Below, piece after piece: positions 51,396 through 60,165 of a stretch of 64,000 nucleotides of DNA; the stretch's first letter is position 1, and every line of letters begins with the position of its first letter. Source of the stretch: CAIWHR01 sp963836265 (GTDB lineage: Bacteria > Pseudomonadota > Gammaproteobacteria > Burkholderiales > Casimicrobiaceae); the NCBI GenBank assembly GCA_963836265.1, contig CAWIIO010000003.1, positions 124,001 through 188,000 on the forward strand, read 5' to 3'. The position numbers were made by a program, and so were the translations under genes. Under the pieces are notes generated by a model. It was not told the DNA's origin, ran no database searches, and saw only the letters and a program-made list of their open reading frames with translations.

Positions 51396-52496
51396 ATGCA
51401 GCGTCGTTCGTTCCTGAAAAATACGGGACTCGCGGGCATTCTCGCCGCCGGTTCTGCGCCGGCCTTCGCGCAAGGCGCGCCAGAGGTCAAGTGGCGCCTC
51501 GCCTCGAGCTTCCCGAAGAGCTTGGACACGATCTACGGTGGTGCGGTCGTCGTTTCGGAGCGCGTGGCCGCCGCGACCAACAACAAGTTCCAGATTCAGG
51601 TGTTCGCCGGCGGGGAGATCGTGCCGCCGTTCGGCGTGGTCGACGCCGTGCAGAACGCGACGGTCCAGTGCTGCCACACCGCGCCCTACTATTTCTTCGG
51701 CAAGGACCCGACGTTCGCCTTCGGCTGCGCGATCCCGTTCGGCCTGAACAATCGGGCGCAGAACGCCTGGATGATGCACGGCGGCGGCCGCGCGCTCTAC
51801 AACGAGTTCCTCAAAGACTACAATATGCTGAGCTTCGGCGCCGGCAACACCGGCGCGCAGATGGGCGGCTGGTTCCGCAAGGAGATCAAGTCGGTCGCCG
51901 ATCTCAAGGGCCTCAAGTTTCGCATCGGGGGCACCGGAGGATTGCCGCTCCAGAAGCTCGGCGTCGTCCCGCAGATGATCCCCGGCGGCGACATCTACCC
52001 GGCCCTTGAGAAAGGCACGATCGACGCCGCCGAATGGGTCGGTCCGTACGACGACGAAAAGCTCGGCTTCTACAAGGTCGCCAAGTACTACTACTACCCG
52101 GGGTGGTGGGAAGGGGGTCCGGAACTCGACGTCTTCGTGAACATCAAGGCGTACAACGATCTGCCGAAGGACTACCAATCGATCCTGCAGACGGCGTGCG
52201 ACGCGGCCAACATCGACATGATGGCCAAGTACGACGCACTCAATCCGCCGGCGCTCAAGCGGCTCATCGCCAACGGCGTCAAGCTGCAGCCGTTCAGCAA
52301 CGAGATCATGGCGGCGTGCTACAAGGCGACCCAGGAGGTCTACGACGAGATCGCCACCAAGAACGAGAAGTTCAAGAAGATCTACGAGCCGTGGAAGGCA
52401 TTCAAGCAGAACGAAGTGGAATGGTTCAGCATCGCCGAGAACCGGTTCGACAACTTCGAGATCGCCGCCGAGCGGATGTCGATGAAGAAGAAGTAG
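51396..52496 (+). CDS. TRAP solute-binding protein, TakP-like (2-oxoacid/monocarboxylate type)
   Basis: A 366-residue periplasmic binding protein. RRSFLKN at residues 3-9 looks like a Tat-type signal, with cleavage near PAFA-Q. The segments FGVVDAVQNATVQCCHTAPYY (in parts), FRIGGTGGLPLQKLG and EWVGPYDDEKLGFYKVAKYYY match the TakP/lactate-binding group. There the conserved Glu-Trp-Val-Gly-Pro loop holds a cation-bridged carboxylate. GAGGAGA lies before ATG. Its presumed membrane subunits lie downstream but on the opposite strand, so they are a separate transcript. Confidence 0.9.
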   Translation: MQRRSFLKNTGLAGILAAGSAPAFAQGAPEVKWRLASSFPKSLDTIYGGAVVVSERVAAATNNKFQIQVFAGGEIVPPFGVVDAVQNATVQCCHTAPYYFFGKDPTFAFGCAIPFGLNNRAQNAWMMHGGGRALYNEFLKDYNMLSFGAGNTGAQMGGWFRKEIKSVADLKGLKFRIGGTGGLPLQKLGVVPQMIPGGDIYPALEKGTIDAAEWVGPYDDEKLGFYKVAKYYYYPGWWEGGPELDVFVNIKAYNDLPKDYQSILQTACDAANIDMMAKYDALNPPALKRLIANGVKLQPFSNEIMAACYKATQEVYDEIATKNEKFKKIYEPWKAFKQNEVEWFSIAENRFDNFEIAAERMSMKKK

Positions 52497-52534
52497 CCGG
52501 AAGCGAAACCGAGCGGCCCGCGGGGCCGCATCGA

Positions 52535-52569
52535 GCGCGCCCGGCGAGGCCATCGCCGGCGCGCTTTTT
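52535..52569 (+). terminator. terminator between the TRAP binding protein and dctM
   Basis: GCGCGC-C-CGGCGA pairs with TCGCCG-GCGCGC (one bulge) and is followed by TTTTTG. It ends the rightward binding-protein transcript 39 nt after its stop and lies 15 bp from the convergent dctM stop. Confidence 0.8.
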
Positions 52570-52584
52570 GTTTCTTCTCCAGCG

Positions 52585-54447
52585 CTATTTCTTGTCCTGC
52601 GCTGGCGGGGCCTCGGACTTGCCGCCGCCCATGGCGCGCTCCAGCGCCTTCGCGGCGTCCTCCTGGTCCGACGAGCCTCCAGGTGCCGGCTGTTCCCCCG
52701 ATTTCTCAGGCTCGCTCGCCTTGTCCGGCGAGTTGTCTTCACCGCCGAGGGCCTTCTCCAGCGCCTTCTCCGCGGCGTCCTGCTGGGCGCTGCCGCCGGT
52801 AACCCGTCCGCCCGGACCCCGCATCTCCGTCGGGGCCTCGATGCGGATGTTGCGGATGTCGATCTTCGCCTTCTCGGCGAGTCCGCCCGACACCATGCCC
52901 GGGAACCCGATGATCAGCCCGACCATGAGGACCTGGATCAGCACGAATGGCACCGCGCCCCAGTAGATCTGCCCGGTCGTGACCGGCGCGATCGTGCGGC
53001 CCGTGAGACGGTCCTTGTACTCCCTGGCCGGCGCGACGCTGCGCAGGAAGAACAGCGCGAAACCGAACGGCGGGTGCATGAACGACGTCTGCATGTTCAC
53101 GGCGAGCAGGATGCCGAACCACACGAGGTCGACACCCAGCTTTTCGGCCACCGGACCGATCAGCGGAATGATGATGAACGACAGCTCGAAGAAGTCGAGG
53201 AAGAACGCCAGCACGAAGATCAGGATGTTGACCACGATCAGGAACCCGAGCTGGCCGCCTGGCAGGCTGGTCAACAGGTGCTCGACCCAGACGTGGCCGT
53301 TGACGCCGTAGAAGGTCAGGCTGAAGACCCGCGCGCCGATCAGGATGAACACGACGAAGGTGGCGAGCTTGGCGGTCGTGTTCATCGCCTGTCGCAGGAG
53401 GCGAACCGACAGCTTCCGGCGGGCGACCGCCATGATCAGCGCGCCGGTGGCCCCCATGGCGCCGCCCTCCGTCGGCGTGGCCACGCCGAGGAAGATCGTG
53501 CCGAGCACCAGGAAGATGAGGGCGAGCGGCGGGATCAGCACGAACGTCACGCGTTCGGCGATTCTTGAAAGCAGGTGCAGCCGGAGCAGCTTGTTGACGA
53601 CGGCGATCACGAACGCCGTACCCACGCCGACGGCCATCGTCATGACGACCCGCTCGTCGGTCGCCGTCTCGGGGTTGTATCGGTCGTAATAGATGAACCA
53701 GAACGCCGCGGCCGCGGCCACCGAAAGCGCCGTCACGACCAGCAGCGAGCGGTTGCCCGACGCACCGCTGTCCTCGCGCATCGTCCGCGCTTCGACGGGC
53801 AGCGCCGGCGCCCATTTCGGCCGCAGGATCGTGGAACCGATTACGTACGCCGCGTACATGCCCGCGAGGGTCAGCCCGGGAATAAACGCGCCCGCGTACA
53901 TGTCGCCGACCGACCGACCGAGCTGGTCGGCCATGATGATCAGCACAAGCGATGGCGGGATGATCTGGGCGAGCGTTCCCGACGCCGCGATCACGCCGGA
54001 AGCGAGCCGTCGGTCGTAGCCGTAGCGCAGCATGATCGGCAGCGAAATGAGGCCCATCGAAATCACCGACGCGGCGACGACGCCGGTGGTCGCGGCGAGC
54101 AGCGCGCCGACGAAGACCACCGCGTACGCGAGGCCGCCGCGGACCGGCCCGAACAGCTGGCCAATCGTGTCGAGCAGGTCCTCGGCCATGCCGCTGCGCT
54201 CGAGGATCAGCCCCATGAACGTGAAGAACGGCACCGCCAGCAGCGTCTCGTTGGACATTACGCCCCAGATCCGCTCCGGGAGCGCCTGGAGCAGCGTGGG
54301 TTGCAGGAGCCCGAGCTCGATGCCGATGAAGCCGAAGCCGATGCCGACCGCGGCGAGCGCGAACGATACCGGGTACCCGATGAGCAGCACGACCACCAGC
54401 GACGCGAACATCAGCGGCGCGATGTTGGCGACGAGGAAAGCAGTCAT
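52585..54447 (-). CDS. TRAP transporter large subunit (DctM) with acidic C-terminal extension
   Basis: A 620-residue membrane protein, longer than classic DctM (about 430), as in TakP-type systems. Conserved parts include AVPFFTFMGLILERSGMAEDL, GALLAATTGVVAASVISMG, IIPPSLVLIIMADQL and MHPPFGFALFFLRSVAP. The last about 90 residues are hydrophilic and carry a repeated motif: AAEKALEKALGGE and AAKALERAMGGGK separated by an acidic Ser/Pro linker. Its start overlaps the dctQ stop by 4 nt (ATGA). Confidence 0.92.
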   Translation of the reverse strand: MTAFLVANIAPLMFASLVVVLLIGYPVSFALAAVGIGFGFIGIELGLLQPTLLQALPERIWGVMSNETLLAVPFFTFMGLILERSGMAEDLLDTIGQLFGPVRGGLAYAVVFVGALLAATTGVVAASVISMGLISLPIMLRYGYDRRLASGVIAASGTLAQIIPPSLVLIIMADQLGRSVGDMYAGAFIPGLTLAGMYAAYVIGSTILRPKWAPALPVEARTMREDSGASGNRSLLVVTALSVAAAAAFWFIYYDRYNPETATDERVVMTMAVGVGTAFVIAVVNKLLRLHLLSRIAERVTFVLIPPLALIFLVLGTIFLGVATPTEGGAMGATGALIMAVARRKLSVRLLRQAMNTTAKLATFVVFILIGARVFSLTFYGVNGHVWVEHLLTSLPGGQLGFLIVVNILIFVLAFFLDFFELSFIIIPLIGPVAEKLGVDLVWFGILLAVNMQTSFMHPPFGFALFFLRSVAPAREYKDRLTGRTIAPVTTGQIYWGAVPFVLIQVLMVGLIIGFPGMVSGGLAEKAKIDIRNIRIEAPTEMRGPGGRVTGGSAQQDAAEKALEKALGGEDNSPDKASEPEKSGEQPAPGGSSDQEDAAKALERAMGGGKSEAPPAQDKK

Positions 54448-55082
54448 TGCTTTTCTTCCCTGCCCGTGCCGATCGCTTCGATCTCGTCGGCGATGGCGCG
54501 ATCGCCGCGGGACCTGAGGATCTCGTCGGCGAGTTCTTCCTCGAGGGTCTTCTCCACGGCCTTCTCGCTCGGGTCCGGGATCATGTCCTGCAGAAACGCG
54601 ATGCGCTTGATCAACTCCGAGACAGCCTGGACGATCAGCAGGAAAAAGCCGACCGGCACCATCAGCCGCGCTGGCCAGATGATGAGACCGCCGGCGTTGG
54701 TCGACACCTCCTGCCGCTCATAGGCGTCGACGAACACCGGCCACGACAGATACATGATCAGGATCGCCATCGGCAAGAGGAAGAAGAGCGTTCCGAAGAT
54801 GTCGATCCACGCCCGCGCCCGCGCCGACAGGCGGCCGGTGATGATGTCGATCCGGACGTGCTCGTTGTTCTTGAGGGTGTAGCCCGCGAGGAACAGGAAG
54901 ATCACCGAGAACAGATACCACTGGATCTCGAGGAACGAGTTCGAGCTGTAGTTGAAGATCTTGCGGACAGTGGCATTGGCGGCGCTGATCAGCACGGCGA
55001 CGAGCACGAGCCAGTAGACGGAACGGCCGACGCGTTCGGTCACCGCATCGATGAACCGCGACAGGCTGAGCAGGGGATTCAA
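54444..55082 (-). CDS. TRAP transporter small subunit (DctQ)
   Basis: A 212-residue membrane protein with four helices; LEIQWYLFSVIFLFLAGYTLK and NNEHVRIDIITGRLS are DctQ marks. The C-terminal about 55 residues are charged and probably cytosolic (DPSEKAVEKTLEEELADEIL). The start is a TTG with AGGAGG 4 nt upstream; the ATG at 55160 would add 26 residues with no ribosome site. First gene of the dctQ-dctM transcript. Confidence 0.87.
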   Translation of the reverse strand: MNPLLSLSRFIDAVTERVGRSVYWLVLVAVLISAANATVRKIFNYSSNSFLEIQWYLFSVIFLFLAGYTLKNNEHVRIDIITGRLSARARAWIDIFGTLFFLLPMAILIMYLSWPVFVDAYERQEVSTNAGGLIIWPARLMVPVGFFLLIVQAVSELIKRIAFLQDMIPDPSEKAVEKTLEEELADEILRSRGDRAIADEIEAIGTGREEKQ

Positions 55083-55246
55083 GGCGCCTCCTCGGGAGTC
55101 GGCAGCGACGTGGGCTGCGGCTGTTGCGGTCCGATGCCGCGATTTTCCCTCCCGTCCCATCGCGGCTCGCGGATTATAAGGGTTTTGCCGTCGGTGGGGC
55201 CGTCATCCGTCATTCGGGGACAACGCGGCTCGCAGGAGGGGTCGGA

Positions 55247-55255
55247 TGCTAAAAT
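55247..55255 (+). promoter_or_regulatory. glyA promoter (extended -10)
   Basis: TGCTAAAAT fits an extended -10 about 40 bp before the glyA GTG. No strong -35 is present. Confidence 0.5.
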
Positions 55256-55294
55256 GAACGCCCGTTCGCTTTCCCTTCCGCTCCGGACCGCCCC

Positions 55295-56542
55295 GTGCCT
55301 CAGCGCTCCCTGACTCTCGCCCAAGCCGATCCCGAGCTGTGGGCCGCGATCCTCGCCGAAAACAAGCGCCAGGAAGAGCACATCGAGTTGATCGCGTCGG
55401 AGAACTACGCGAGCAGTGCGGTGATGGCCGCGCAGGGCTCGCAACTCACGAACAAGTACGCGGAAGGCTACCCGGGCAAGCGCTATTACGGCGGTTGCGA
55501 GTTCGTCGACGTTGCCGAGCAGTTGGCGCTCGACCGCGTGAAGGAGCTGTTCGACGCCGAGGCGGCCAATGTCCAGCCCCATTCCGGTGCACAGGCCAAC
55601 CAGGCGGTGTTCTTCGCCGCGCTGAAGCCGGGTGACACGATCCTCGGGATGTCGCTGCCGCACGGCGGCCATCTCACCCACGGCTCCCCGGTCAACGTCA
55701 GCGGCAAGTGGTTCCGCGTCGTACCCTACGGACTGCAGCCGGAAACCGAGCTCATCGACTACACCGCCGCGGAACGGCTCGCCCACGAGCACAAGCCGAA
55801 GCTCATCATCGCGGGGGCGTCGGCGTATTCGCGCATCATCGACTGGCAGCGCTTCCGGGCCATCGCCGATGCCGTCGGCGCGCTGCTGATGGTCGACATG
55901 GCGCACTATGCGGGACTCATCGCGGCCGACGTTTACCCCTCGCCGGTCGGGATTGCCGATTTCGTCACCAGCACCACGCACAAGACATTGCGCGGTCCGC
56001 GCGGTGGATTCGTGCTCACGACGGCCGCGCACGAGAAGGCTGTCAACTCGGCGGTGTTTCCCGGACTGCAGGGCGGGCCGCTGATGCACGTCATCGCGGC
56101 GAAAGCCGTCGCGTTCGCCGAGGCACTGGGCAAGGACTTCCGCCGCTACCAGGAGCAGGTGCTGGTGAATGCGCGAGTGCTCGCGCGCGTGCTCTCGGAC
56201 CGCGGCCTGCGCATCGTCTCCGGCGGCACCGACAGCCATCTTTTCCTCGTCGATCTCCGCGCGAAGAAGATCACCGGCAAGGATGCGGAGGCGGCGCTCG
56301 CCAAGGCCCACATCACCGTCAACAAGAACGCGATCCCCAACGACCCGGAAAAGCCGTTCGTCACCTCGGGCATCCGGATCGGCAGTCCGGCGATCACCAC
56401 GCGCGGCTACACCGAGATCGAGAGCGAGGAGCTCGCGCACCTGATTGCGGACGTCCTCGACGCGCCGCACGACGATGTCGTCGTGGCCGGCGTGCGCACG
56501 AGTGTCGCGGCGCTCAACCGCAAGTTTCCCGTGTACGGATGA
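55295..56542 (+). CDS. glyA: serine hydroxymethyltransferase
   Basis: PLP enzyme turning serine and tetrahydrofolate into glycine and 5,10-methylene-tetrahydrofolate. The 415-residue protein is full length. The PLP lysine is K230 in STTHKTLRGPRGG. IELIASENYAS, YAEGYPGKRYYGG and NVQPHSGAQANQAV are intact. The start is GTG. It is followed by nrdR-ribD-ribE, an order conserved in betaproteobacteria. Confidence 0.97.
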   Translation: MPQRSLTLAQADPELWAAILAENKRQEEHIELIASENYASSAVMAAQGSQLTNKYAEGYPGKRYYGGCEFVDVAEQLALDRVKELFDAEAANVQPHSGAQANQAVFFAALKPGDTILGMSLPHGGHLTHGSPVNVSGKWFRVVPYGLQPETELIDYTAAERLAHEHKPKLIIAGASAYSRIIDWQRFRAIADAVGALLMVDMAHYAGLIAADVYPSPVGIADFVTSTTHKTLRGPRGGFVLTTAAHEKAVNSAVFPGLQGGPLMHVIAAKAVAFAEALGKDFRRYQEQVLVNARVLARVLSDRGLRIVSGGTDSHLFLVDLRAKKITGKDAEAALAKAHITVNKNAIPNDPEKPFVTSGIRIGSPAITTRGYTEIESEELAHLIADVLDAPHDDVVVAGVRTSVAALNRKFPVYG

Positions 56543-56547
56543 CAGCT

Positions 56548-56607
56548 GTCAGCGATCAGCCATCAGCTGTCAACAAGAGCCCGGGCGCGACGTTGCTGAT
56601 CGCTGAC
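56548..56607. repeat. inverted repeat between glyA and nrdR
   Basis: Perfect 13-bp arms GTCAGCGATCAGC (56548-56560) and GCTGATCGCTGAC (56595-56607) around a 34-nt loop that also contains CAGCTGTCA. The palindrome GACAGCTGTC (56541-56550) overlaps the left arm. The CAGC/GATCAGC wording resembles dispersed intergenic repeats of betaproteobacteria. It lies inside the predicted operon. Confidence 0.65.
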
Positions 56608-56630
56608 GGCCGATAGCCGAGAGCTGAAGA

Positions 56631-57083
56631 ATGAAGTGTCCGTTCTGCGGCAGCGCCGACACCCAGGTGATCGACTCGCGCGTTTCGGAGCCTGGCGATT
56701 CGATCCGCCGCCGCCGCCGCTGCACCGGTTGCCAGAAGCGCTTCACGACCTACGAGACCGTCGAGCTGCGCCTGCCGCAGGTCGTCAAGACCAACGGCAC
56801 GCGCTCCGACTTCGATGTGGGCAAGCTCCGCAACGGCTTCCAGCGCGCGCTGCACAAGCGTCCGGTTCCCACCGAGTTCGTCGACCAGGCGGTCGACCGC
56901 GTCGTCGGGCAGGTCCTTGCGCTGGGCGAGCGCGAGATCGCCTCGCGCCAGATCGGCGAAATGGTGATGCAGGAGCTCTACAAGCTCGACAAGGTCGCGT
57001 ACATACGTTTTGCGTCGGTGTACCGCAGCTTTCAGGACGTCGAGGATTTCCGCGATGCGGTGCGCAAGCTCAAGAAGCGGTGA
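56631..57083 (+). CDS. nrdR: transcriptional repressor NrdR
   Basis: Zinc-ribbon/ATP-cone repressor of ribonucleotide reductase genes. The 150-residue protein has four zinc cysteines: C3, C6, C31 and C34. The ATP-cone follows (VVKTNGTRSDFDVGKLRNGF; parts conserved). It binds NrdR boxes elsewhere; none was seen here. Confidence 0.96.
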   Translation: MKCPFCGSADTQVIDSRVSEPGDSIRRRRRCTGCQKRFTTYETVELRLPQVVKTNGTRSDFDVGKLRNGFQRALHKRPVPTEFVDQAVDRVVGQVLALGEREIASRQIGEMVMQELYKLDKVAYIRFASVYRSFQDVEDFRDAVRKLKKR

Positions 57084-57097
57084 GGATGGGTTTCGTC

Positions 57098-57175
57098 GTT
57101 CCCGCGGGGGCGGGAACCCATGCCTTTTCGCAACTTCAGCAACGACGCTGGCTCCGCGCCGGCGCGGGGATGACG
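57098..57175. repeat. REP-like palindrome pair between nrdR and ribD
   Basis: GTTCCCGC-GGGG-GCGGGAAC (57098-57117), then a decayed CGCTGG-CTCCGCGCC-GGCGCGGGGATGACG unit (about 57146-57175). It has the same two-hairpin design as the copies at 3638, 7348 and 35500. Confidence 0.7.
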
Positions 57176-57197
57176 CCGTTGCGCGGTGTCGGTGGCG

Positions 57198-58298
57198 ATG
57201 ACCGGGTACTCCGAGGCCGATCGCGGGTTCATGGCGCGGGCACTCGCGCTCGCCGAGCGCGGCATGTTCACGACGACGCCCAATCCCCGCGTCGGCTGCG
57301 TCATTGTCCGCGACGGCGTTGTGATCGGCGAGGGCTTCCACGCCCGCGCCGGCGAAGCACATGCCGAAGTCAACGCGCTGATCGATGCGAAGGCGGGCGG
57401 TCACGATCCGAGCGGCGCTGCGCTCTACGTCACGCTCGAGCCGTGCAATCACACCGGGCGCACGCCGCCGTGCACCGACGCGATCATTGCGGCAGGGATC
57501 AAGCGCGTCGTCGCGGCGATGGCCGACCCCGATCCCTCGGCGCACCGCGGCGCCGAGCGCCTGCGCGCGGCCGGCGTCGCCGTGGAGGTCGGGCTCGGCT
57601 GCGATGCGGCGCGCGAGCTCAATGCGGGATTCGTTTCGCGGGTCACGCGCGGACGCCCCTGGGTGCGGCTGAAAGTGGCGGCGAGCCTGGACGGAAGAAC
57701 CGCGCTCGCGAACGGAAAGAGCCAATGGATCACCGGTGAAGGCGCGCGCGCGGATGCGCACCGCTGGCGCGCGCGAGCGTGCGCCATCCTGACCGGCATC
57801 GGAACGGTCCTGCACGACGATCCGCAACTCACCGTGCGCCATGTCGCCACCACGCGCCAGCCGCGACGGATCGTCGTCGACCGCCGCGCCGAGACGCCGC
57901 CTTCGGCCAGCGTGATCGCGGGCGGGGATACGCTGATCGTGACCGCGGGCGGTCGCAACCCGGCGTGGCCTCCGGGCGTCGACGTGTTGGAGCTTCCGGA
58001 TGCCGAGGGTCGCGTCGATCTCGGCGCGCTGATGAGTGCGCTCGGCACTCGGGGGTTCAACGAGCTGCACGTCGAAGCGGGCGCGGGCCTCAACGGCGCG
58101 CTCATCGCTGCGGGTCTCGTCGACGAAGCGCTGCTCTACCTCGCGCCCTGCCTGCTCGGCGATCCGGCACGCGGGATCGCGACGTTTCCAGGCGGTCTCG
58201 CGAGCCTCGACGCGCGCGTGCGGCTCGCGATTCACGCGATCGACCGCGTCGGCGACGACCTGCGCGTCCTGGGGCGCATCATCGGCAAGGAGGCATGA
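57198..58298 (+). CDS. ribD: bifunctional riboflavin deaminase/reductase RibD
   Basis: Second and third steps of riboflavin synthesis. The N-terminal deaminase domain has the zinc site HAE (55-57) and PCNHTGRTPPC (C83, C92). The C-terminal reductase domain has LKVAASLDGRTA and WITGEGARADAHRWRA. The 366-residue length is standard. ATG 57198 was preferred to the GTG at 57186. It overlaps the ribE start region. Confidence 0.95.
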   Translation: MTGYSEADRGFMARALALAERGMFTTTPNPRVGCVIVRDGVVIGEGFHARAGEAHAEVNALIDAKAGGHDPSGAALYVTLEPCNHTGRTPPCTDAIIAAGIKRVVAAMADPDPSAHRGAERLRAAGVAVEVGLGCDAARELNAGFVSRVTRGRPWVRLKVAASLDGRTALANGKSQWITGEGARADAHRWRARACAILTGIGTVLHDDPQLTVRHVATTRQPRRIVVDRRAETPPSASVIAGGDTLIVTAGGRNPAWPPGVDVLELPDAEGRVDLGALMSALGTRGFNELHVEAGAGLNGALIAAGLVDEALLYLAPCLLGDPARGIATFPGGLASLDARVRLAIHAIDRVGDDLRVLGRIIGKEA

Positions 58299-58930
58299 TG
58301 TTCACGGGAATCGTCGAAGCCGTCGGCAAGATCGCCGCCACCGCACCGAAGGGCGACGGGCTGCGGCTCGTCATCGCGCCCGGCAGTCTCGACATCGCCG
58401 ATGTCGCGCCGGGCGACAGCATCGCGGTCAACGGCTGCTGTCTCACGGTGTGCGCCAAGAGCGGCGCCACGCTCGGCTTCGACGTCTCCGCGGAGACTCT
58501 CGCATGCACGGCGGGCCTCGATGCCGGCAGCGACGTCAACCTCGAAAAGGCGCTGCGGCTCTCCGATCGTCTGGGCGGCCATCTGATGACCGGTCACGTC
58601 GATGGCGTCGGCGCGGTGGTCGCATTCGACCAGGTCGAGGAGGTCGCGTCAGGCACCGGCAGCTTTCGCCTGGTCGTCGATGCGCCAAGTGCGCTTGCTC
58701 GCTTCATCGCAGTGAAGGGCTCGATCGCCGTGCAGGGCGTGAGCCTTACGGTGAACGGGGTTGCGGGCGCTCGCTTCCACGTGAACCTGATTCCGCACAC
58801 GCTCGAAGTGACGACGCTGAAGACGCTGACGCCGGGATCCCGCGTGAACCTCGAGGTGGATCTCGTTGCACGCTACGTGGAACGCCTCGCGACCGTCTCG
58901 AGCCAGGAGCGGGGTGCGGCGGCGCCATGA
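58298..58930 (+). CDS. ribE: riboflavin synthase, alpha subunit
   Basis: Dismutates two lumazines to riboflavin. The 210-residue protein has two lumazine-binding repeats beginning MFTGIVEAVG (residue 1) and MTGHVDGVG (97). AAGGAGG lies 4 nt before ATG 58298, which overlaps the ribD stop (TGATG). ribB/ribA and ribH do not follow within the window. Confidence 0.95.
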   Translation: MFTGIVEAVGKIAATAPKGDGLRLVIAPGSLDIADVAPGDSIAVNGCCLTVCAKSGATLGFDVSAETLACTAGLDAGSDVNLEKALRLSDRLGGHLMTGHVDGVGAVVAFDQVEEVASGTGSFRLVVDAPSALARFIAVKGSIAVQGVSLTVNGVAGARFHVNLIPHTLEVTTLKTLTPGSRVNLEVDLVARYVERLATVSSQERGAAAP

Positions 58931-59092
58931 TTTCGTACTCAATGGGGAACCCGAAATCGATTATGCTGTCGTCATCTGCGGTGGCGTAGAATAACGCTGC
59001 CGGCACGGTTGATCGGGGTGGCCGCAGAGCCATCAGGTCGCCCGGCGCGCCCGGTGCGCGGTGTTTCCGCGCGGTCCGACGAGGAAAGAGGA

Positions 59093-60040
59093 ATGGTCAT
59101 TGGAAGAATTGCGGCCGCCGCCGCGCTCGCGGCGCTCGTAGGTGTTACGCCTACCGCGCACGCGGCAACCTATACGCAGGCGCTGCCTGCCGGATGCACC
59201 GAGCCGACGCTGAGCGGCACGACGGTCAGTTGCAACGGCTCACCGCTGTTCACCATCGTCGACTACCCATGCGATTCGCAGCTCGTGCTCGGCCTGCAGG
59301 ATGGCGTCTACGTCATCTCCTGCGCAACCCCCAATTACAGCGGGCTCTATTGGGTGCCGCTGGAGAGCGGCCAGGGTTACACGCTGACCCATCAAGCCAA
59401 CGGCATCTTCGTCCTCGCCTACGTCTACGGGGCGGACCGCGCGCCCCAATGGCTGTCGATGCTCGCGAAGCTCGACGATAGCGGCAGCTACGCCGGCGAA
59501 GTGCTCATGAGCACCGGCCAGCCGGGAAACCCTTTTCCGCATTACGTCTCGGGGGGCAGCGTCGTGCCGAATGCCGACGGGACGATTGCGCTTACGATCG
59601 GCTCGATGACCAAGACGCTGCAGCGCTTCGACTTCGCCGACGGCACTCCGCTGCGCACGTGCCAGTTCGGTGCCGCGGCGGGCTCCGATTTGAGCGGATT
59701 GTGGTGGAACCCGAGCGAGAGCGGCGCGGGTTTCGGCATCCACAATCAGGGCGGACGCCTTTTCGTGACGTGGTACAGCTACGATACCGCCGGCAATCCT
59801 CGCTGGGGCTCGGCACTCATGAACGCCGCGGGACCCGACGCGTACGAAGGTGCTCTCTACAGCACGACGGGGCCGGCGTTCTCCGACGCGACCTTCGACG
59901 GAACGACCGTCGTGGCGACGCCGATAGGCACCGCATCGCTGACGTTCGCCGATTCGACTCATGCGACCTTCACCGTGGGAACCACCAGCATCCCGCTGAC
60001 GCGGTTCACGTTCGCGACGCCGGGCACCGCCTGCCAGTGA
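59093..60040 (+). CDS. secreted protein with two WNPSESG-type repeats
   Basis: A 315-residue exported protein. A signal peptide ends near PTAHA-A (about residue 24). Two similar modules follow: SGLYWVPLESGQGYTLTHQ...FVLAYVYGADRAPQW and SGLWWNPSESGAGFGIHNQ...FVTWYSYDTAGNPRW. Each has the pattern G-L-x-W-x-P-x-E-S-G-x-G-x. Cys pairs (for example GCTEPTLSGTTVSC) suggest disulfides. The repeat is known from many beta/gamma-proteobacterial hypothetical proteins (from memory); function is unknown. AGGAAAGAGG is the ribosome site, and TAGAAT (58987-58992) may be the -10. Confidence 0.78.
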   Translation: MVIGRIAAAAALAALVGVTPTAHAATYTQALPAGCTEPTLSGTTVSCNGSPLFTIVDYPCDSQLVLGLQDGVYVISCATPNYSGLYWVPLESGQGYTLTHQANGIFVLAYVYGADRAPQWLSMLAKLDDSGSYAGEVLMSTGQPGNPFPHYVSGGSVVPNADGTIALTIGSMTKTLQRFDFADGTPLRTCQFGAAAGSDLSGLWWNPSESGAGFGIHNQGGRLFVTWYSYDTAGNPRWGSALMNAAGPDAYEGALYSTTGPAFSDATFDGTTVVATPIGTASLTFADSTHATFTVGTTSIPLTRFTFATPGTACQ

Positions 60041-60052
60041 CGCGCGTAGAAT

Positions 60053-60094
60053 GAGCCTCTGAACCGGGTGGGATTTCGCTCGAAGCAGAGGCTC
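60053..60094. terminator. weak hairpin after the secreted-protein gene
   Basis: GAGCCTCTG (60053-60061) pairs with CAGAGGCTC (60086-60094) across a 24-nt loop, 12 nt past the stop. There is no T-run, so it may instead be a small repeat or a leader hairpin of mmsA. Confidence 0.4.
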
Positions 60095-60165
60095 GCGACT
60101 CCCGAACCCGGTCAAACCAGGGACCGGAACGCGCACGTCGCTGCGACGCGCCGGAGGAGGCAGCG

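Noticed and set aside
55083..55160. ATG at 55160 as the start of the second dctQ
   Set aside because: It adds 26 polar residues with no ribosome site, whereas TTG 55082 has AGGAGG directly upstream and gives the normal N-terminus.
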